A stretch of DNA of 64,000 nucleotides. It comes from Euglena gracilis. Lineage: Eukaryota; Euglenida; Euglenophyceae; Euglenales. The position numbers and the translations under genes were made by a program. Below the pieces are notes generated by a model, which saw only the letters and a list, made by a program, of their open reading frames with translations, was not told the DNA's origin and did not search any database. The DNA lies in assembly GCA_039621445.1 (NCBI GenBank), contig CP154954.1, forward strand, positions 7,752,634-7,816,633. The letters are read 5' to 3'. The number at the start of each line of letters is the position of its first letter. The stretch's first letter is position 1. Shown piece after piece: positions 53,901 to 63,169 of the stretch.

Positions 53901-56900
53901 GCACCCGGGAGCACAAGGACTTGTTGGTTGTTGAAAAAGTTGTAAAAAAGAATCCTGCAAGTCCCCTTGCTGGGCGTCCTGTTGCGAAATTCAATTAAAA
54001 ATAATACAACAGATATAGAACCTTGTAATATAAATAAAAAAGAATAATAATGTAAATATCTCATAAAAATAAAATAAAAACTTATGAATAAAAATAAATT
54101 GTAAAGAAATGCAGAACGAGACCGCATGCTTTGATTCATGGGTTTGGAGATCACCTTCAAAAACGTCCAATGTCCTGGGTAGAGTTATGAGAGTTGTGAG
54201 TTTCCTCTGCTACGTGAGAGGCTGTGTCGTAGCCTGTGAATGTGGTGGAGGCAGCAAGCAAGCCAATCAGCCCAACATAAATATTTGATGGACACAAGCA
54301 GAAACACTTCAAAAAAAATTGTGTCTGGTGACAAAAACTGTTCGGATAACTTTATAAAAAAACAAATCAATATTTCATTAGAATAACATGAGTATGAGTC
54401 CATGAGTATGTGAAGAGAATTCCGAAATGTCCATCTATGACCAAGCTCATCAATTTCATATGTAATTCGCAATTTGGGATTTGGGAGTGCGTTTTGACAT
54501 TGAACTCATTTCCCACACTTGATTGTCCCCATTGCAGGCTGGGTGGTTCAACTGGTTCCTAAAGACCCCCCTCCCATCCAACACAGATGATGGCACAAAT
54601 GATCCAACTACCTGGGGGCCCCTTCCCAAACGATCCTGTTTGACCCCACCCCAAAGACTGAGCCCCTCCAAATACCCAAAATATGAACTAATTTGATGTT
54701 TAAGAACCCAACTGTCCAACAAAAGTTTCAAAAAATCATTGAATCCACGTTTTGAGCACATTTTACAACGATCCAATTGCAAGTTTTTTTGTCAATGTTA
54801 GAACCCCCCCTGAAGTTGTTGGTCCAGGTCAAAACAATTCAGGCGGTGCAGTTTCCGGGGGGGGGGGATTCTGAACCCCCCTTCCCCACTCTTACGCAGC
54901 CGAATTCACACTTAAGCTTTTTTGTGGGCTTTTGTGGGCTCTTTTTGCACCACCATGCAAATGAACACAAAGAAAATTATTGTGGCCTTGGGGACTTTGA
55001 AGTCACGAGGGCGAAAAATGAGCAAATTCCTGTTTTTGGGGAAACAGGGACCTGGGGGTTTCGTAAAAAAACGGCAATGCGCGCCTTAGTGCCCATGCAC
55101 AAAGAAAAAACCCTTAAGTGCGAATTCGGCCGCCTGAGCCATTGCTGGTGTCCATTCTATTCCCAATGATCCACCCCCATTGTGGCAATCCTGGCAACCA
55201 CCAGATTGCTGAAATCCAACCGTTCTGTTCCACCCCCCTTGCCATGATCGGTTCGGTGATCAACTGCCTTGTGCTGGCCAGGCTTCTCTTAAGCCCCACC
55301 ATGTGATGTGCAGCCGCTCAGGAAACTGTTGTGCACACAGTACGCCACCAGAAAAGTTTTTTTGATTAGGTGCCCTGGTGCCATGTTTTGCTGAGAATTG
55401 TTTCTCTTTGCTCCTCCCACAGGGTTTTTTGCATCAACGACGCCATATATCTGTTTTCGGGACCCAGGGGCTGATTGCTGGGGGCTGGGCGAGAAATTTG
55501 GGCTGCTGGCAACCTGGGGATGAAACCCCTGGCCATCGCGCTAAAACAAGCACAGAGCAGCATCGTCTTGTATTCTGATTTCGAAATTGTTTGGGTCTTT
55601 TGCTTTTTTTTCTTCGATTTTCGGGTATTTCTCCCCTTTTGGCACCCCAAACACAACCCTGTGACAAAGGTAGATTCCAACTGTGCTTGCCTTTCTGCCA
55701 GTTAACCCGCCGGGATCGTTCCAGGTGGGGCTGCACTCAGCGAAACGGAAGCCTGGGGGCCAGGGGTCATCTTCATCCTGGGCCTGAACTTCGCCATCCA
55801 GGATATGGAGCAGGGCGTTCGTCGCTGGTGTCGAAGGCCCCCCAGCCCCAGGGCCGGGTTCAATATGAGGGCAGGATGTCCAGGATCAAGGAGGGGGGCT
55901 TCCTTGGCTGCTTTTTTTTTTTCAACTCGGTTGACCCCCTGGGGAAGTGTCGCGCCAGGAGATTGCCTTTTTTTTGTAATTGGCAGTTTTGGGGGAGTTT
56001 TCCGTGGTTTTTTTTTTAGATGGGTTGACCCTGGGTTGAGCTCAGTTCCAGCTGGGAGACTCCCAGGGGTGGGGTTGTTAAGTGATGCCATGCCCCCCCA
56101 GGGGTTTTTTTTAGTTGTGGACCCCCGGGGAGGGGGGTTGGATATACTTTTCGGCGCAGAAGGCGCCGAAATTTTTTGAAAAGTGCTATTTTTAGCATTT
56201 TTCGCAATTTTTCGGCCATTTTTTTGTGGGTCCCCTGGGACCCCCCCCCCCCCCCCCCGGGCCCCCCAGGGGGTGGATGGGTGGGGGGGCCCCCCTCCCC
56301 CCCGGTCTTAAGAAAAACCCCTGGGGGGCCGCCAGGCATTACATTAAACCCTACTGGGGAGAGGAGGGGGTCCAGCCAGCAGCTTTTCCAGCCTCTGAGC
56401 TGGACCCCCCCCCCCCCCAGGGGTCGGCAAGCGACGCCCTGGTGCAGATGACCTCACGAATTCGGACAATGCGGAGGGCGCTGCCAGCACCCTCTGGGTC
56501 TCCCTCATGGGGGTCCCCCTCGCCGTGCTGTGCAACGTCATCACGTTCGTGGCCATCGAGTGCAGTAATTGTGCCAACCTTACTTCTGCCGCTCGCATGG
56601 TGTGCGGCCGATGTACTGTTGTGTTTTTCCCAGTCAGCTTTTATGATTGCAGTTCTGGTGATGAAAGCATGTCGAACCACGAAGTTGGATCACGTCCGGG
56701 GCAGAGGGAAAAGCTGGCATCCTTTTGGCCCCAGCGACATAGAAATCGGAAGGCAAATGTTTGCTATTAAAAGGCAAATGTTTGCTTTGCAGTATGTGGC
56801 CAGCCTCGCCCTCCTGTGCCATCCACTGTTTTTGCAGTTTATTTTTTGCAATTTTTTTTTGCTCCAGGCAGCTGTTCTGTGCCCCGCTGCAGGTCTATTC

Positions 56901-59900
56901 TTTCTCCCGCGACGGCGCCTTGCCGCTGTCCCGGTTCTGGTACCACGTCAATCGGCGGACGGGCTCCCCCGTCCGGGCCATCGTCCTGTGTGTCGTCATC
57001 TCCTTCCTCGTCGGTGTGCCTGGCCTCGCCAACGACACCGTGCTCGGCGCGCTGTTTTCTCTAACGGCCACCGGTCTGTGCTGGGGTCTGCTGGCTGCCT
57101 CGGCTGCTGACATTGTGCGACATATGGACAGATATTATATATGTATATATATCTGCCCATACGACAGATATATGACAGATGGAAGAATGCTGGCTGCTCT
57201 GGGGGCAGCATTTTTCCAGATTGCTTGCAAATCTTTGCTTTTCAGTTCCAGTCAGAAATGAGCCCTTTGCAAAGTCGCCGTGTTCTTTGCGCCGGAGCCC
57301 AGTCCTCGTTGGCCTCCTACATCATCGCCATCTTTCTGCGAATCACGGTGAGCCGCCCAGAGGTTTCTTTTCCGGTAATGTTCAGTAGGAAGAGGAGGCA
57401 AAGAAACCCCTGGAGCGGGCACACGTTCGTACCAGCTGAGTTCAACCTCAGCCAGGGGTTGCCACCTTGAGCGGTGAGCATTTAATCATTTAGTCACTGG
57501 CTGACCCAGCAGTGATTGGGACTGGCTTTTCAGAGTGAACGACTGGTTTCTGGCCCTAATCCCACCCCTGGGGGGTTGGGAAAAAACCACTGAAGTCACC
57601 CTGCACCGAAGGCACCAGGAAAAAACCTTTTTGGGTTGTTTTTTTTTTTTCACATTTTCGCTCATTTTCCCCTCGGCTTCCAGAGTGTCTTCCAAGGAAT
57701 AAAAGACTGACTGGTTTTTGGAAGAGTGGAACCCGGGGGTCAGTGATGGGAAATTGCATGGCTGTGAGTGGATGCTCCACGCTCCTGGTCCCAGAAAATT
57801 TGGAATCCTCACTTTTGGTTACCTGGAGCCTCCAGGGAGGCTCCCTGGAGGCTGGTTACCTGAGCCTCCCTGGTTACCCGAGGAGCCTCCCTGGAGCCTC
57901 CGGCAGGTAACCGATTTTGTACACAGGCCATGTTCGACACTCCATTTCTGCATCACAGCACCACAGCACAGAGCACGCACACCTGTCTCTTGTGACCTCA
58001 ATGGCACCTGCATGGCAATTGCATGTGGACAGTTTTGCGCATTTCTGGAGAAGTCCGTCCCTGTGGCAGTGCTTTCCGTTTGAAAACATCGCATTCATGT
58101 CATCATTCATTTATTTATATGCTTACACACACAAATCAAGTGTCGGTTGCATTGTGCGCATCCTCTTTCGCAGCTTCTTTTGTCTTGCAATGGCCACTGA
58201 GGCGCCTGCTGCCAAGCGGGTTCGGATGGCCGACGGACAGGTGTGTGCTGCGGAAAGGGTGGTGGGGGCAGACGTTGCCTCGCCTCAAGACATAGCACAA
58301 TTGGGGTGCCATTGTCGGTGTGGGCCAGTGAAACTGTTGTGGTGTTTGTGGCTATATCACCAGCAACAATGGCCACCTGTGGCGACACGTTGAAGGGTTT
58401 CTTATCCATGTTTCAAAAAAATGGGAACCGCCTTGGACCTCGACACCACCCTGCACCTGGACGTGCGTCATCTGATGGTCCATGAAACACACACTGGTCT
58501 GCTGTAGCCTGAGCACATCAAGAACGTCTGGACCTTCTATTGCGGTGCCAGTGCTGATTATTTGCCTTTCGTCAAACTCCTGCAGACCACTCCCCAGGGA
58601 CAAACATCTGTGAGTCCTTCCATGCGCAACTGTGCGAGCATCATGGACTGACGGGTCGGAAGGACTTGGACAAAAACACCATGTGGTTGGACCTGATCGT
58701 GCGCTCGTGGAATACTCCATCTTGGAGTTCCCAATGACTCCGGCTGCCATGGACACATGAGGCCCTGAACCACAACAGGTGCAACGTCTCTGCACGGTAC
58801 GGGGGGGGAGTCTGGTCAATTTTGCCAACCTTGTCATGGGAAGATTCTGGAACATTCCACGCTGGATCGCCATTTCCAAGCTGGGAAACGCCCGCACTGC
58901 AGCATGGGTGACCCATGTGCTGCGGGCTCTGCTGAAGGACATGCATCGTACAGCTCTGCAGAAAGGAACAACCACAGAAGCCCTGCTGGTTAATTTCAGC
59001 CAATTGACCCGGGAGGAGACCACGGCCGAAGACGCGGACTCCGAGGGGACTGATGGCTCTGAATCCATTGTGTCCCTACCAAACTAATACCTCACACCTA
59101 TATACGCTATACACACCCTATCTTCTTCCGGTCACAGGAAACTCAACGGTGCAGTCTCCTGCACAATTGCGTGCCACTTGCGTCGGTGGAGTTTGATATG
59201 TCCCCCCAGCCAGTGTTTGCAACCCCAACAGACAACGCCCCAATACTTCCCCTCCGGAAGCGCCGAAGGCTGCGGGATTTGGTGTTACAGGACGTGATAC
59301 AACCACCAGCTCAACACACTGACAGTGTGCAGGAACAGCCACCCATCCCCCCTCCCAAGAGTGACCAGAAGAAGCGTAAGCAGAAGCGCCCCGTCAATGG
59401 CTCCGAGGTCTCCTTCAGCGGAGTCCATATCCATTGTCGAAATCGCGGTCGGGGGAGTTGCTCTCTGTGGGTGTTCATTTCATTCAAAGCATTAACACAG
59501 GATGTATATGATGAAAGCATATGCACCGTCCGCCAATTTTTCGGTTTCATGACATGAAAGGCGAAGTCTGCTGCAGTTGCATCACACCGTTTACCTGTCG
59601 ACAGCTGACGCGTTGTTGGCCAAAATTTGTCCACACAAATGATTTTGTTATTGCGGAGCGGGGGGAGGGGGGGGTGAGGGGTAGGGGGGTTGGGGGAGCG
59701 AGGGAAAGGGGGGGGCCGCAGGCCCCCCCTTTCCACCGCTCCCCTCCCCCCCCCTCCCTGGTGAGCAACTGCTGATTCATGCATTCCGAGTCTGCAAGCA
59801 CCATGCATTGCATCACTGCACTCCACCTGTCCTACTGTCGGCCTGTGTACAAAACTGGTTACCTGAGCCTCCTTGGAGCCTCCCTGGAGCCTCCCTCCGG

Positions 59901-62689
59901 GGAGGCTCAGGGAGGCTGGTTACCTACGTACTTAAGTACTAAGTACTTTAGTACCTAAGCCTCCTTGGAGGCTCCCTGGAGCGGAGCCTCCCTGGAGGCT
60001 GGTTACCTGAGCCTCCCTGGGGCCTCCGGCAGGTAACCTCCTCGGCAGAATTCCATTTTTGCGGTAGACCCGGGAGCGTAGCACTCCAATTTCAGGTGAG
60101 AAGGGTGTGGATGGCTTGGGAAGCGGTGGGGCTGGCCTTTGTGCTGTTCCCCTCCAAATGGCCATACAACAAGTATTTAGTGGCATATTTCCAGAGCCTC
60201 GGAGGGGGGTCAGCGGGGGGGGGGGGGTCCAGCCAGCCTGCTGGTTCCCCCCCCCTGGACCCCCATCGACAAATTTAATTCCTGCCAGCGGAATGTCAAC
60301 ATAGTTTTCCGCTTTGCTGGGTTCTAAAATAGAAATGTCCCGAGGTTTGGTAAATATTTTTCGGCTGGAGGATATGCAAGTTGCATAAGTTGCATGATTC
60401 AAATTTTTGAATTTTTGCATTTTTTTGCATGATTTGCATTTTTTTTTTGCCGAATGAGGTGCTTTGTTCCGTACCCCCCCCCCCGGGCACTTGACCGGAG
60501 GGGTCAGTCACTGGTCTGGCTGGTTCCCCTCTTCTGTGCTTTTCAGCTGTTCAACTCCTGCCTCTGGAAGATGGGGTGTTCCCATGGGGGTGATATCTGT
60601 GGCATGGTCGTTGTTCATGCTCGTGGTGATGTGCTTGCCCCAAGCGACCCCCATAACAGGGGATTCACTCAACCAGGCATTTGTGCTGATTTATCATCTA
60701 CTCTTCCCACCACATAATGTCTTCACCTCCCTTCTCGGCTCGATGATGTCGATGATGTCAGTGTGATCCCTCCCCCCAGATGATCCCCCCCAATTAATTC
60801 CCCCCCCCCCCAAATGATACCTCCCCTTACAATTTCAACCGAAAAAATACCCCCCCCCCTAATTTCGGGTCTCAGATCTCGATTTTCGCCCCAACAAATG
60901 TGGTTGAAAATCAGTATTCACGGCATCAAATGACAAAAAAATGGGGTTTTGTGGACCATCAGGCCACAAAAAATGTCAGCTTTTTTTGCGAAAAAGTGCA
61001 AAAAAATATGTCCAAAAAAGGGTGTTTTTTGGGTATTTGTTTTGGCTTTAAATATTTTCGAAGAAATTTTCGAAATGTTTGAAGAAATAACCCCCCTCCC
61101 CAAATAAATGCCCCCCCCCCCCCCCTCAGGTGGGGACTTCGAGCGAAAAAACCCGGGATGCATACCAGTGGATAGTGGACCATTTGAACAAAGAAAGTGA
61201 AAAGGGATGGGATCAGAGGGCTTGGAATCAAATATGCCGACAAGGGAACAAACTTTTTTGTGTCTTTCACAGAAAGCCACACCAGGGGGTTGCTTAAAAA
61301 AAATTGACCCACCCCGCGAGGGGGTCCAGCCAGCCAGCAGCCTTTTTCCAGCCCCGGACCCCCTCCCATCAACGATATTTATTTATTTCCAGCTGCCTGA
61401 AGGGCGGCTGGACGGTAAATGGATTCGCTTTCGGGGGCCAAAAATGGACGAAAATGGGTCGGGAAAGGGTGGGCCAGGCAAATTTTGGGGTCAACAAATC
61501 TATTTTTTTTGCATCATTGGCAGTTTTTTTTGACATTTTTGCAAATTTCGATTTTTTTGCTACCTGGTTCGACCCCGGGTTGGGCCCAGCTCCAGTCCGG
61601 GGGTTTCCCCCTCCCCCTCCCTGGGTCAGTCAGCAGCCTTTTTCCAGCCAGCCCAAATTTTCCAGCCTCTGAGCTGGTCCCGGGGGGGGGGGGTCGTTAA
61701 GCAACGCCCTGAGCCACACCTTTGAAAGTTCAGGGGGGAAAAGATTCAATTTAACAACTGTACAAATCAATGGGGAGAAGTTGTGGTTTGCAATTTCTGT
61801 GTTTCATCACATTTGTCTTGTCACCCAGTGTTTGCAATACAAGCATTTTTGCACTCCCAAAATCAACTTTCTGTTTTTTGGTATGCCATAGAAATTCCAA
61901 GCATTCCCAAGAGTGTCCACCCTCTTGCCCTGAAATGGTGTCTCTTCGGGATTTTCACAAAAAAGATCAGCATCTGCTCATCCTTCATTTTGGAGGTTGA
62001 CGGGCATCGTCCAGCACTTTTTGGAATCATTATTAATTAATTAATATTAATATTAATATTAATTAAGAATTAATATTCCACCCAAAAAAAGGAAAAATTT
62101 ACATTTACAAGTTTAAATTTTATTAGATTTAATTACGGTAAAAATTAAAGTTAACAAATTGGATTGCGCCAGGACTGGCCTGTGAAGCCAGGAGCAGGAA
62201 ATGCTTGCCCCCCAACTACTCCCCAGTGATGCTTGGAGCGATCCTGCTCGGCTCATGGGTGGCGTGGCTGGTGTCCGCCCGGAAATGGTTCAAGGGCATC
62301 CCTGATGGGCTGCAGTCGAGCACTGATTTGTCCCCGGGTGTGCGTCCCTCCGTTCTCCGAATCCTGCTTTCCTCATAAATTTGTCAGCAGGAATCCCAAC
62401 ATCACGTTTTATTTTGCCATTTTGGGGGCATTTTTTTTTGCACCTGGAGCTTCCAGGCCAAATGTGGAGGCCATTTTGCTGATGGGTTGGGGTTGGACTT
62501 CAACGTAAACCCTGTCTGGAGTTCATCATATGCCTATGAGCTTTCAGGTTGTCTCAGAAAATGTTTTTTTCTGCATTTTTATTGTTTCGTTCTGCAGTTG
62601 ATGGTGACAACACCGAGGCTAACTGCATGCCAGAAAGAGATCCGGAAAGTGATGAGATTGTTGATAAAGTGACAAATAAGCAGGTCTGA
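44806..62689 (+). CDS. Amino-acid/GABA permease-like transporter (APC superfamily), about 14 exons
   Basis: Short exons spell out, in family order, a 12-helix amino-acid permease of the GABA/choline permease group (APC superfamily). These move amino acids or related amines across the plasma or organelle membrane. Signature runs: the N-terminal cytoplasmic RRLAQLGYKQEYTR before helix 1; TGGPAVMLWSWV; LAEICAAYPTT; GALYFWAYRLGG; GWCNLLGQ; ISVVWHLVGC; FILGLNFAIQ; QVYSFSRDGALPLSRFW with VNRRTGSPV; IIAIFLRIT; FVPAEFNL; WGVPMGVISVAW with PQATPITGDSLN; NYSPVMLG with ARKWFKG; and a hydrophilic tail ending VTNKQV-TGA. Many junctions keep phase with GT-AG, and some only with GC-AG. The start codon, the segment between helices 6 and 7 and a few joins are not found. 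Introns total about 16 kb and are full of mobile elements. The substrate cannot be read from sequence. Confidence 0.88.
45137..45375. mobile_element. Family K element, copy 1 (permease intron 1)
   Basis: TTTAACACCTGTGTGAACCC, a TGGGTGGG-rich part, GGACC, C-run, CACCATGGGTCACATTTTGG, CCCGGC and TCGGCCGATTTTGGC, then (TGGG)n at 45299-45341 and a G-tract. The same order occurs in a later intron of the same gene (52733-53043). Confidence 0.7.
46235..46530. repeat. Family N element with terminal direct repeats (intron 1)
   Basis: GGGATGGGAAG, T-run, GAGGACCGCC at 46270-46308 is repeated as GGGATGGGAAG, T-run, GTCAAGGACCGCCCTG at 46489-46528. The core has AATCCGGGGATCGAACGGGG and TTTTGGATGGATGGGCGATGG. 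Confidence 0.7.
46783..46960. repeat. CCCCCCAGGACC tandem array (intron 1)
   Basis: About twelve copies of an 11-13 bp CCCCCCCAGGACC unit, some with CCCCTCC inserted. The minus strand is a long G-rich tract. Related GGGTCCTGGGG words are at 34690-34745. Confidence 0.88.
47459..47886. mobile_element. Family T hAT-like MITE, copy 2 (perfect 8-bp TSD; intron 1)
   Basis: Ends CAGGGTTTGATATAAGGA and TCCTTATATCGAACCCTG. CCCCCAAG is duplicated at 47451-47458 and 47887-47894. Its body closely follows 36803-37240. Confidence 0.95.
48029..48064 (+). CDS. Permease exon 2 (helix 2 start)
   Basis: Acceptor TTTCCCAACAG at 48018-48028, then (G)GPAVMLWSWVVI. Phase 1 matches exon 1, giving TGGPAVMLWSWV, a family hallmark. 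The donor is probably GTGTAA at 48065, though the next junction is not resolved. Confidence 0.82.
48065..49764. other. Permease intron 2
   Basis: Holds GGTCGGTTTA.A-type words with C/G tracts at 48460-48560 and 49000-49135 (a probable element with GTCGGTTTA ends), which enclose the tandem repeat at 48605-48915. A further G/C-tract foldback with GTCGTTGGACATGG words lies at 49480-49665. Confidence 0.55.
48605..48915. repeat. Diverged tandem repeat, about 26-bp unit
   Basis: About eleven copies of GCAAATGCC(T/C)AATTTT.GGGTG with substitutions and small indels. Confidence 0.8.
49765..49820 (+). CDS. Permease exon 3 (helix 2 end)
   Basis: Reads RTLFVVSSLAEICAAYPTT, equal to the family motif LAEICSxYPT after helix 2. 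The acceptor is CCAG at 49761-49764. The phase with exon 2 and the exact donor near 49820 remain uncertain. Confidence 0.75.
50050..50109 (+). CDS. Permease exon 4 (helix 3 start)
   Basis: After ATGCAG it reads LPAMGALYFWAYRLGGPEW, matching the family GGLYFWxxxLxGPxW. Phase is 1 at both edges, and the donor is GTCCAG at 50110. Confidence 0.78.
50381..50513 (+). CDS. Permease exon 5 (helix 3-4)
   Basis: Reads PFSAWTAGWCNLLGQIGGVA and GYSGAVVIGEIVQITT, matching PFxSWxTGWxNLLGQ. It starts after TTTTTTTGAG. The end is either a GT at 50498 or a GC at 50514. Confidence 0.75.
50514..52606. other. Permease intron 5
   Basis: Contains family V (50886-51156), G/C-tract words and CACGCGGTG repeats at 51780-51830. 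A minus-strand frame of 252 codons (51956-52714) is open but has no domain and overlaps exon 6. Confidence 0.5.
50886..51158. mobile_element. Family V element (TAGTCGTATGACC ends)
   Basis: Ends TTACC, C-run, TAGTCGTATGACC and GGTCATACGACTAGG, G-run, TAGG. Inside, TTATGACCACCCC, C-run, GGTCACAGGTTGCAGG is repeated four times. The outer TA on each side is compatible with a TA target. Confidence 0.8.
52607..52686 (+). CDS. Permease exon 6 (helix 5)
   Basis: Reads CLARTLVVAGVVNTLSDTML and TGRQLF. A GT donor at 52695 would break the frame. A GC donor at 52687 joins exon 7 in phase 1 and gives RQLFRLCYISVVWHLVG, which aligns without gaps to the family text LLARLNNISVVWHLVG. Confidence 0.72.
52733..53043. 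mobile_element. Family K element, copy 2 (permease intron 6)
   Basis: TTCAACACCTGTGGTGACCC, TGGGTGGG words, GGACC, C-run, GTGCCATGGGTCAGATTTTGG, CCCGGCC and TTCGGCCGATTTTGGCTGG, then GGTGGG-rich DNA and GGTCACCAAGGT. Compare 45137-45375. Confidence 0.72.
53106..53207 (+). CDS. Permease exon 7 (helix 6)
   Basis: Acceptor TGTGTGCAG. Reads LCYISVVWHLVGCILIIALM and YAPTHKSVSYE, matching the family NNISVVWHxxG...APTHQSASF. The donor is GTACAA at 53208. Both edges are phase 1. Confidence 0.85.
53208..55724. other. Permease intron 7
   Basis: 53420-53740 has family N words in reverse (GTCGATTTTGGGGG, CGCCCATCCACCCAAGACGG). GGGTGTGCCTGCAATGGGCA (53880) is a family P scrap. 54000-54110 is AT-rich. 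No separate gene is recognised. Confidence 0.5.
55725..55814 (+). CDS. Permease exon 8 (helix 7)
   Basis: Reads GAALSETEAWGPGVIFILGL and NFAIQDMEQ. Phase 1 entry fits exon 7. A GC donor at 55815 gives phase 1, as exon 9 needs; the nearby GT (55817) would give phase 0. Confidence 0.68.
56093..56321. mobile_element. Family M MITE, copy 3 (permease intron 8)
   Basis: Ends CAGGGGTTTTTTTTAGTTG and GTCTTAAGAAAAACCCCTG, with CGGCGCAGAAGGCGCCGAAA inside. No clear TSD, because both flanks are C/G-rich. Confidence 0.78.
56333..56441. mobile_element. Family J/I mini element abutting an exon
   Basis: Starts CAGGCATTACATTAAACCC, has GGTCCAGCCAGCAGC, TTTTCCAGCCTCTGAGCTGG and a C15 tract, and ends GGCAAGCGACGCCCTG. 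Only six bases (GTGCAG) separate it from exon 9, so the element's C-tract stands where the polypyrimidine tract of the acceptor should be. Confidence 0.72.
56448..56564 (+). CDS. Permease exon 9 (helix 8)
   Basis: Reads DDLTNSDNAEGAASTLWVSL, MGVPLAVLCNVITFVAIE and C. The acceptor is GTGCAG and the donor GTAATT; both edges are phase 1. The hydrophobic run after NAEGAAS corresponds to the helix that follows the EET.NA motif in the family, although that motif is poorly kept. Confidence 0.65.
56872..57073 (+). CDS. Permease exon 10 (helices 8-9 loop to 10)
   Basis: The best-conserved exon: QVYSFSRDGALPLSRFW, YHVNRRTGSPVRAIVL, CVVISFLVGVPGLA and LGALFSLTAT. It starts after GGCAG (56872) or CTGCAG (56893) and ends at donor GTCTGT (57074, phase 1). 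A segment normally present before it (ending TANSR) is not found, so a further exon in 56565-56870 may be missed. Confidence 0.88.
57298..57457 (+). CDS. Permease exon 11 (helix 10-11)
   Basis: Reads QSSLASYIIAIFLRITVSRP, ..., GHTFVPAEFNLSQG. The acceptor CGCCGGAG gives phase 1. The donor GTTGCC at 57458 gives phase 2. A 45-bp piece (57348-57392, GTGAGC...AG) could be an intron, but it is in frame without stops and RITVSR fits the family, so I keep it as coding. Confidence 0.8.
57823..60041. mobile_element. About 2.2-kb transposon with palindromic TIRs inside a permease intron
   Basis: The left array (57823-57912) and right array (59852-60041) are built from GGTTACCTG(A)GCCTCC and GGAGGCTGGTTACC palindromic words. 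Next to them, GGTAACCGATTTTGTACACAGGCC (split) is mirrored by GGCCTGTGTACAAAACTGG. Between the arrays lies a degenerate coding region (58190-59557). The plan is that of the 8152-9829 element: arrays of short palindromes as ends, and a broken ORF within. A G-tract unit with GATTTTGTTATTG (59640-59760) is a later addition. Confidence 0.72.
58190..59557 (+). pseudogene. Degenerate ORF of the intronic transposon
   Basis: Protein-like text moves between frames: MATEAPAAKRVRMADGQVCA (58190), GVPLSVWASETVVVFVAISP (58305), LDLDTTLHLDVRHLMVHETH (58435), RKDLDKNTMWLDLIVRSW (58657), then a clean frame 58779-59087 (GGSLVNFANLVMGRFW, HVLRALLKDMHRTALQKG, stop), and PLRKRRRLRDLVLQ with PPPKSDQKKRKQKRPVNG (59250-59400). 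Several frameshifts and stops break it. The minus strand is also open (58352-59068) but its text is Ser/Arg-rich shadow. Given the matching inverted ends, a decayed transposase or accessory protein is likely. The superfamily is not recognised. Confidence 0.45.
60571..60682 (+). CDS. Permease exon 12 (helix 11)
   Basis: Reads WGVPMGVISVAWSLFMLVVM and CLPQATPITGDSLN, matching GRWGxPxNxISVxWxxFxxVxxCLPxxxPVT. The acceptor CTGGAAG (60570) in phase 2 fits exon 11 exactly. The 3' edge lies between 60674 (GC) and 60682 (GT) and is unresolved. Confidence 0.85.
60683..62197. other. Permease intron 12
   Basis: 60770-60865 and 61085-61140 hold C-runs with AATTAATTCC, AAATGATACC and AAATAAATGC words that look like the two ends of an element. 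The family J insertion 61283-61711 follows. 62035-62078 is an ATTAATATT microsatellite. Confidence 0.55.
61283..61711. mobile_element. Family J hAT-like MITE, copy 3 (perfect 8-bp TSD)
   Basis: Ends CAGGGGGTTGCTTAAAAA and TCGTTAAGCAACGCCCTG. AGCCACAC is duplicated at 61275-61282 and 61712-61719. The body has CCAGCCAGCCAGCAGCC and TTTTCCAGCC at the left, and CAGCCCAAATTTTCCAGCC and TCTGAGCTGG at the right. Confidence 0.95.
62198..62337 (+). CDS. Permease exon 13 (helix 12)
   Basis: Reads NYSPVMLGAILLGSWVAWLV, SARKWFKGIPDGLQSSTDLS, matching NYxPVxxGxxxxxxxxxWxxxARKWFKGP. The donor GTGTGC at 62338 is in phase 1 and agrees with exon 14. The acceptor is one of several AGs between 62173 and 62198. 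Confidence 0.87.
62598..62689 (+). CDS. Permease exon 14 (C-terminal tail)
   Basis: Acceptor TTCTGCAG. Joined in phase 1 it gives SPVDGDNTEANCMPERDPES, DEIVDKVTNKQV and a TGA at 62687-62689. The hydrophilic, acidic tail is as expected for a cytoplasmic C-terminus. Confidence 0.82.
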
Positions 62690-63161
62690 TGCTTTTTTGA
62701 AAGCGCAATTGCAAATGCGTCACTCTGCGTGTCGTTAGTCCCTGCTGTATGTGCATGTGTGCGCGTGCGTGCCTGCGTGCCTGCGTGCATGCATGTGTGT
62801 GTCTCCCAACAGGAGTTTATGTTAGTCACCTCCTCCCCAAGTTTCAGCTAGAGAGCTGAGGATGCACATTTTTGCTGGTTTGGCCTCCAGGGGACCTAAT
62901 TTGTTTGCTGATTTTTTGTATGCCTGCGCTGTCCCCCCCCCCCCAAAGGCACACCAATGCCCTCTCCCCCAAGGGATGGACAGACCCTTTCACATTGGGA
63001 TTTCCCCGCAGGTAGAATTATAAAATAAAAAGGATTACGGTTTGGGTTTGTTGCATGCAAATGCATTTTCTTCAAGGCCCTTTTCCCTCAAGCGCATTTC
63101 ACCCATGTTTCCCACATTTTTTTTGTGGGAACCCCCCCCCCCAATCAAACACACATGAAAA
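62690..63161. repeat. Downstream region with a TGCG/TGTG microsatellite
   Basis: 62738-62807 alternates TGTGCGCGTGCG, TGCCTGCGTGCC and GTGTGTGTCT. No poly(A) signal was identified with confidence, and no other gene is seen. Confidence 0.65.
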
Positions 63162-63169
63162 GTCAGGAA

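Noticed and set aside
58352-59068. Minus-strand gene of 238 codons in the intronic transposon
   Set aside because: Its Ser/Arg/Cys-rich text has no motif, and the opposite strand gives better protein-like runs, so it is a shadow.
60095-60180. Extra permease exon (VWMAWEAVGLAFVLFP)
   Set aside because: It looks like a membrane helix of the family, but exon 11 joins exon 12 in phase without it and the same helix would be present twice.
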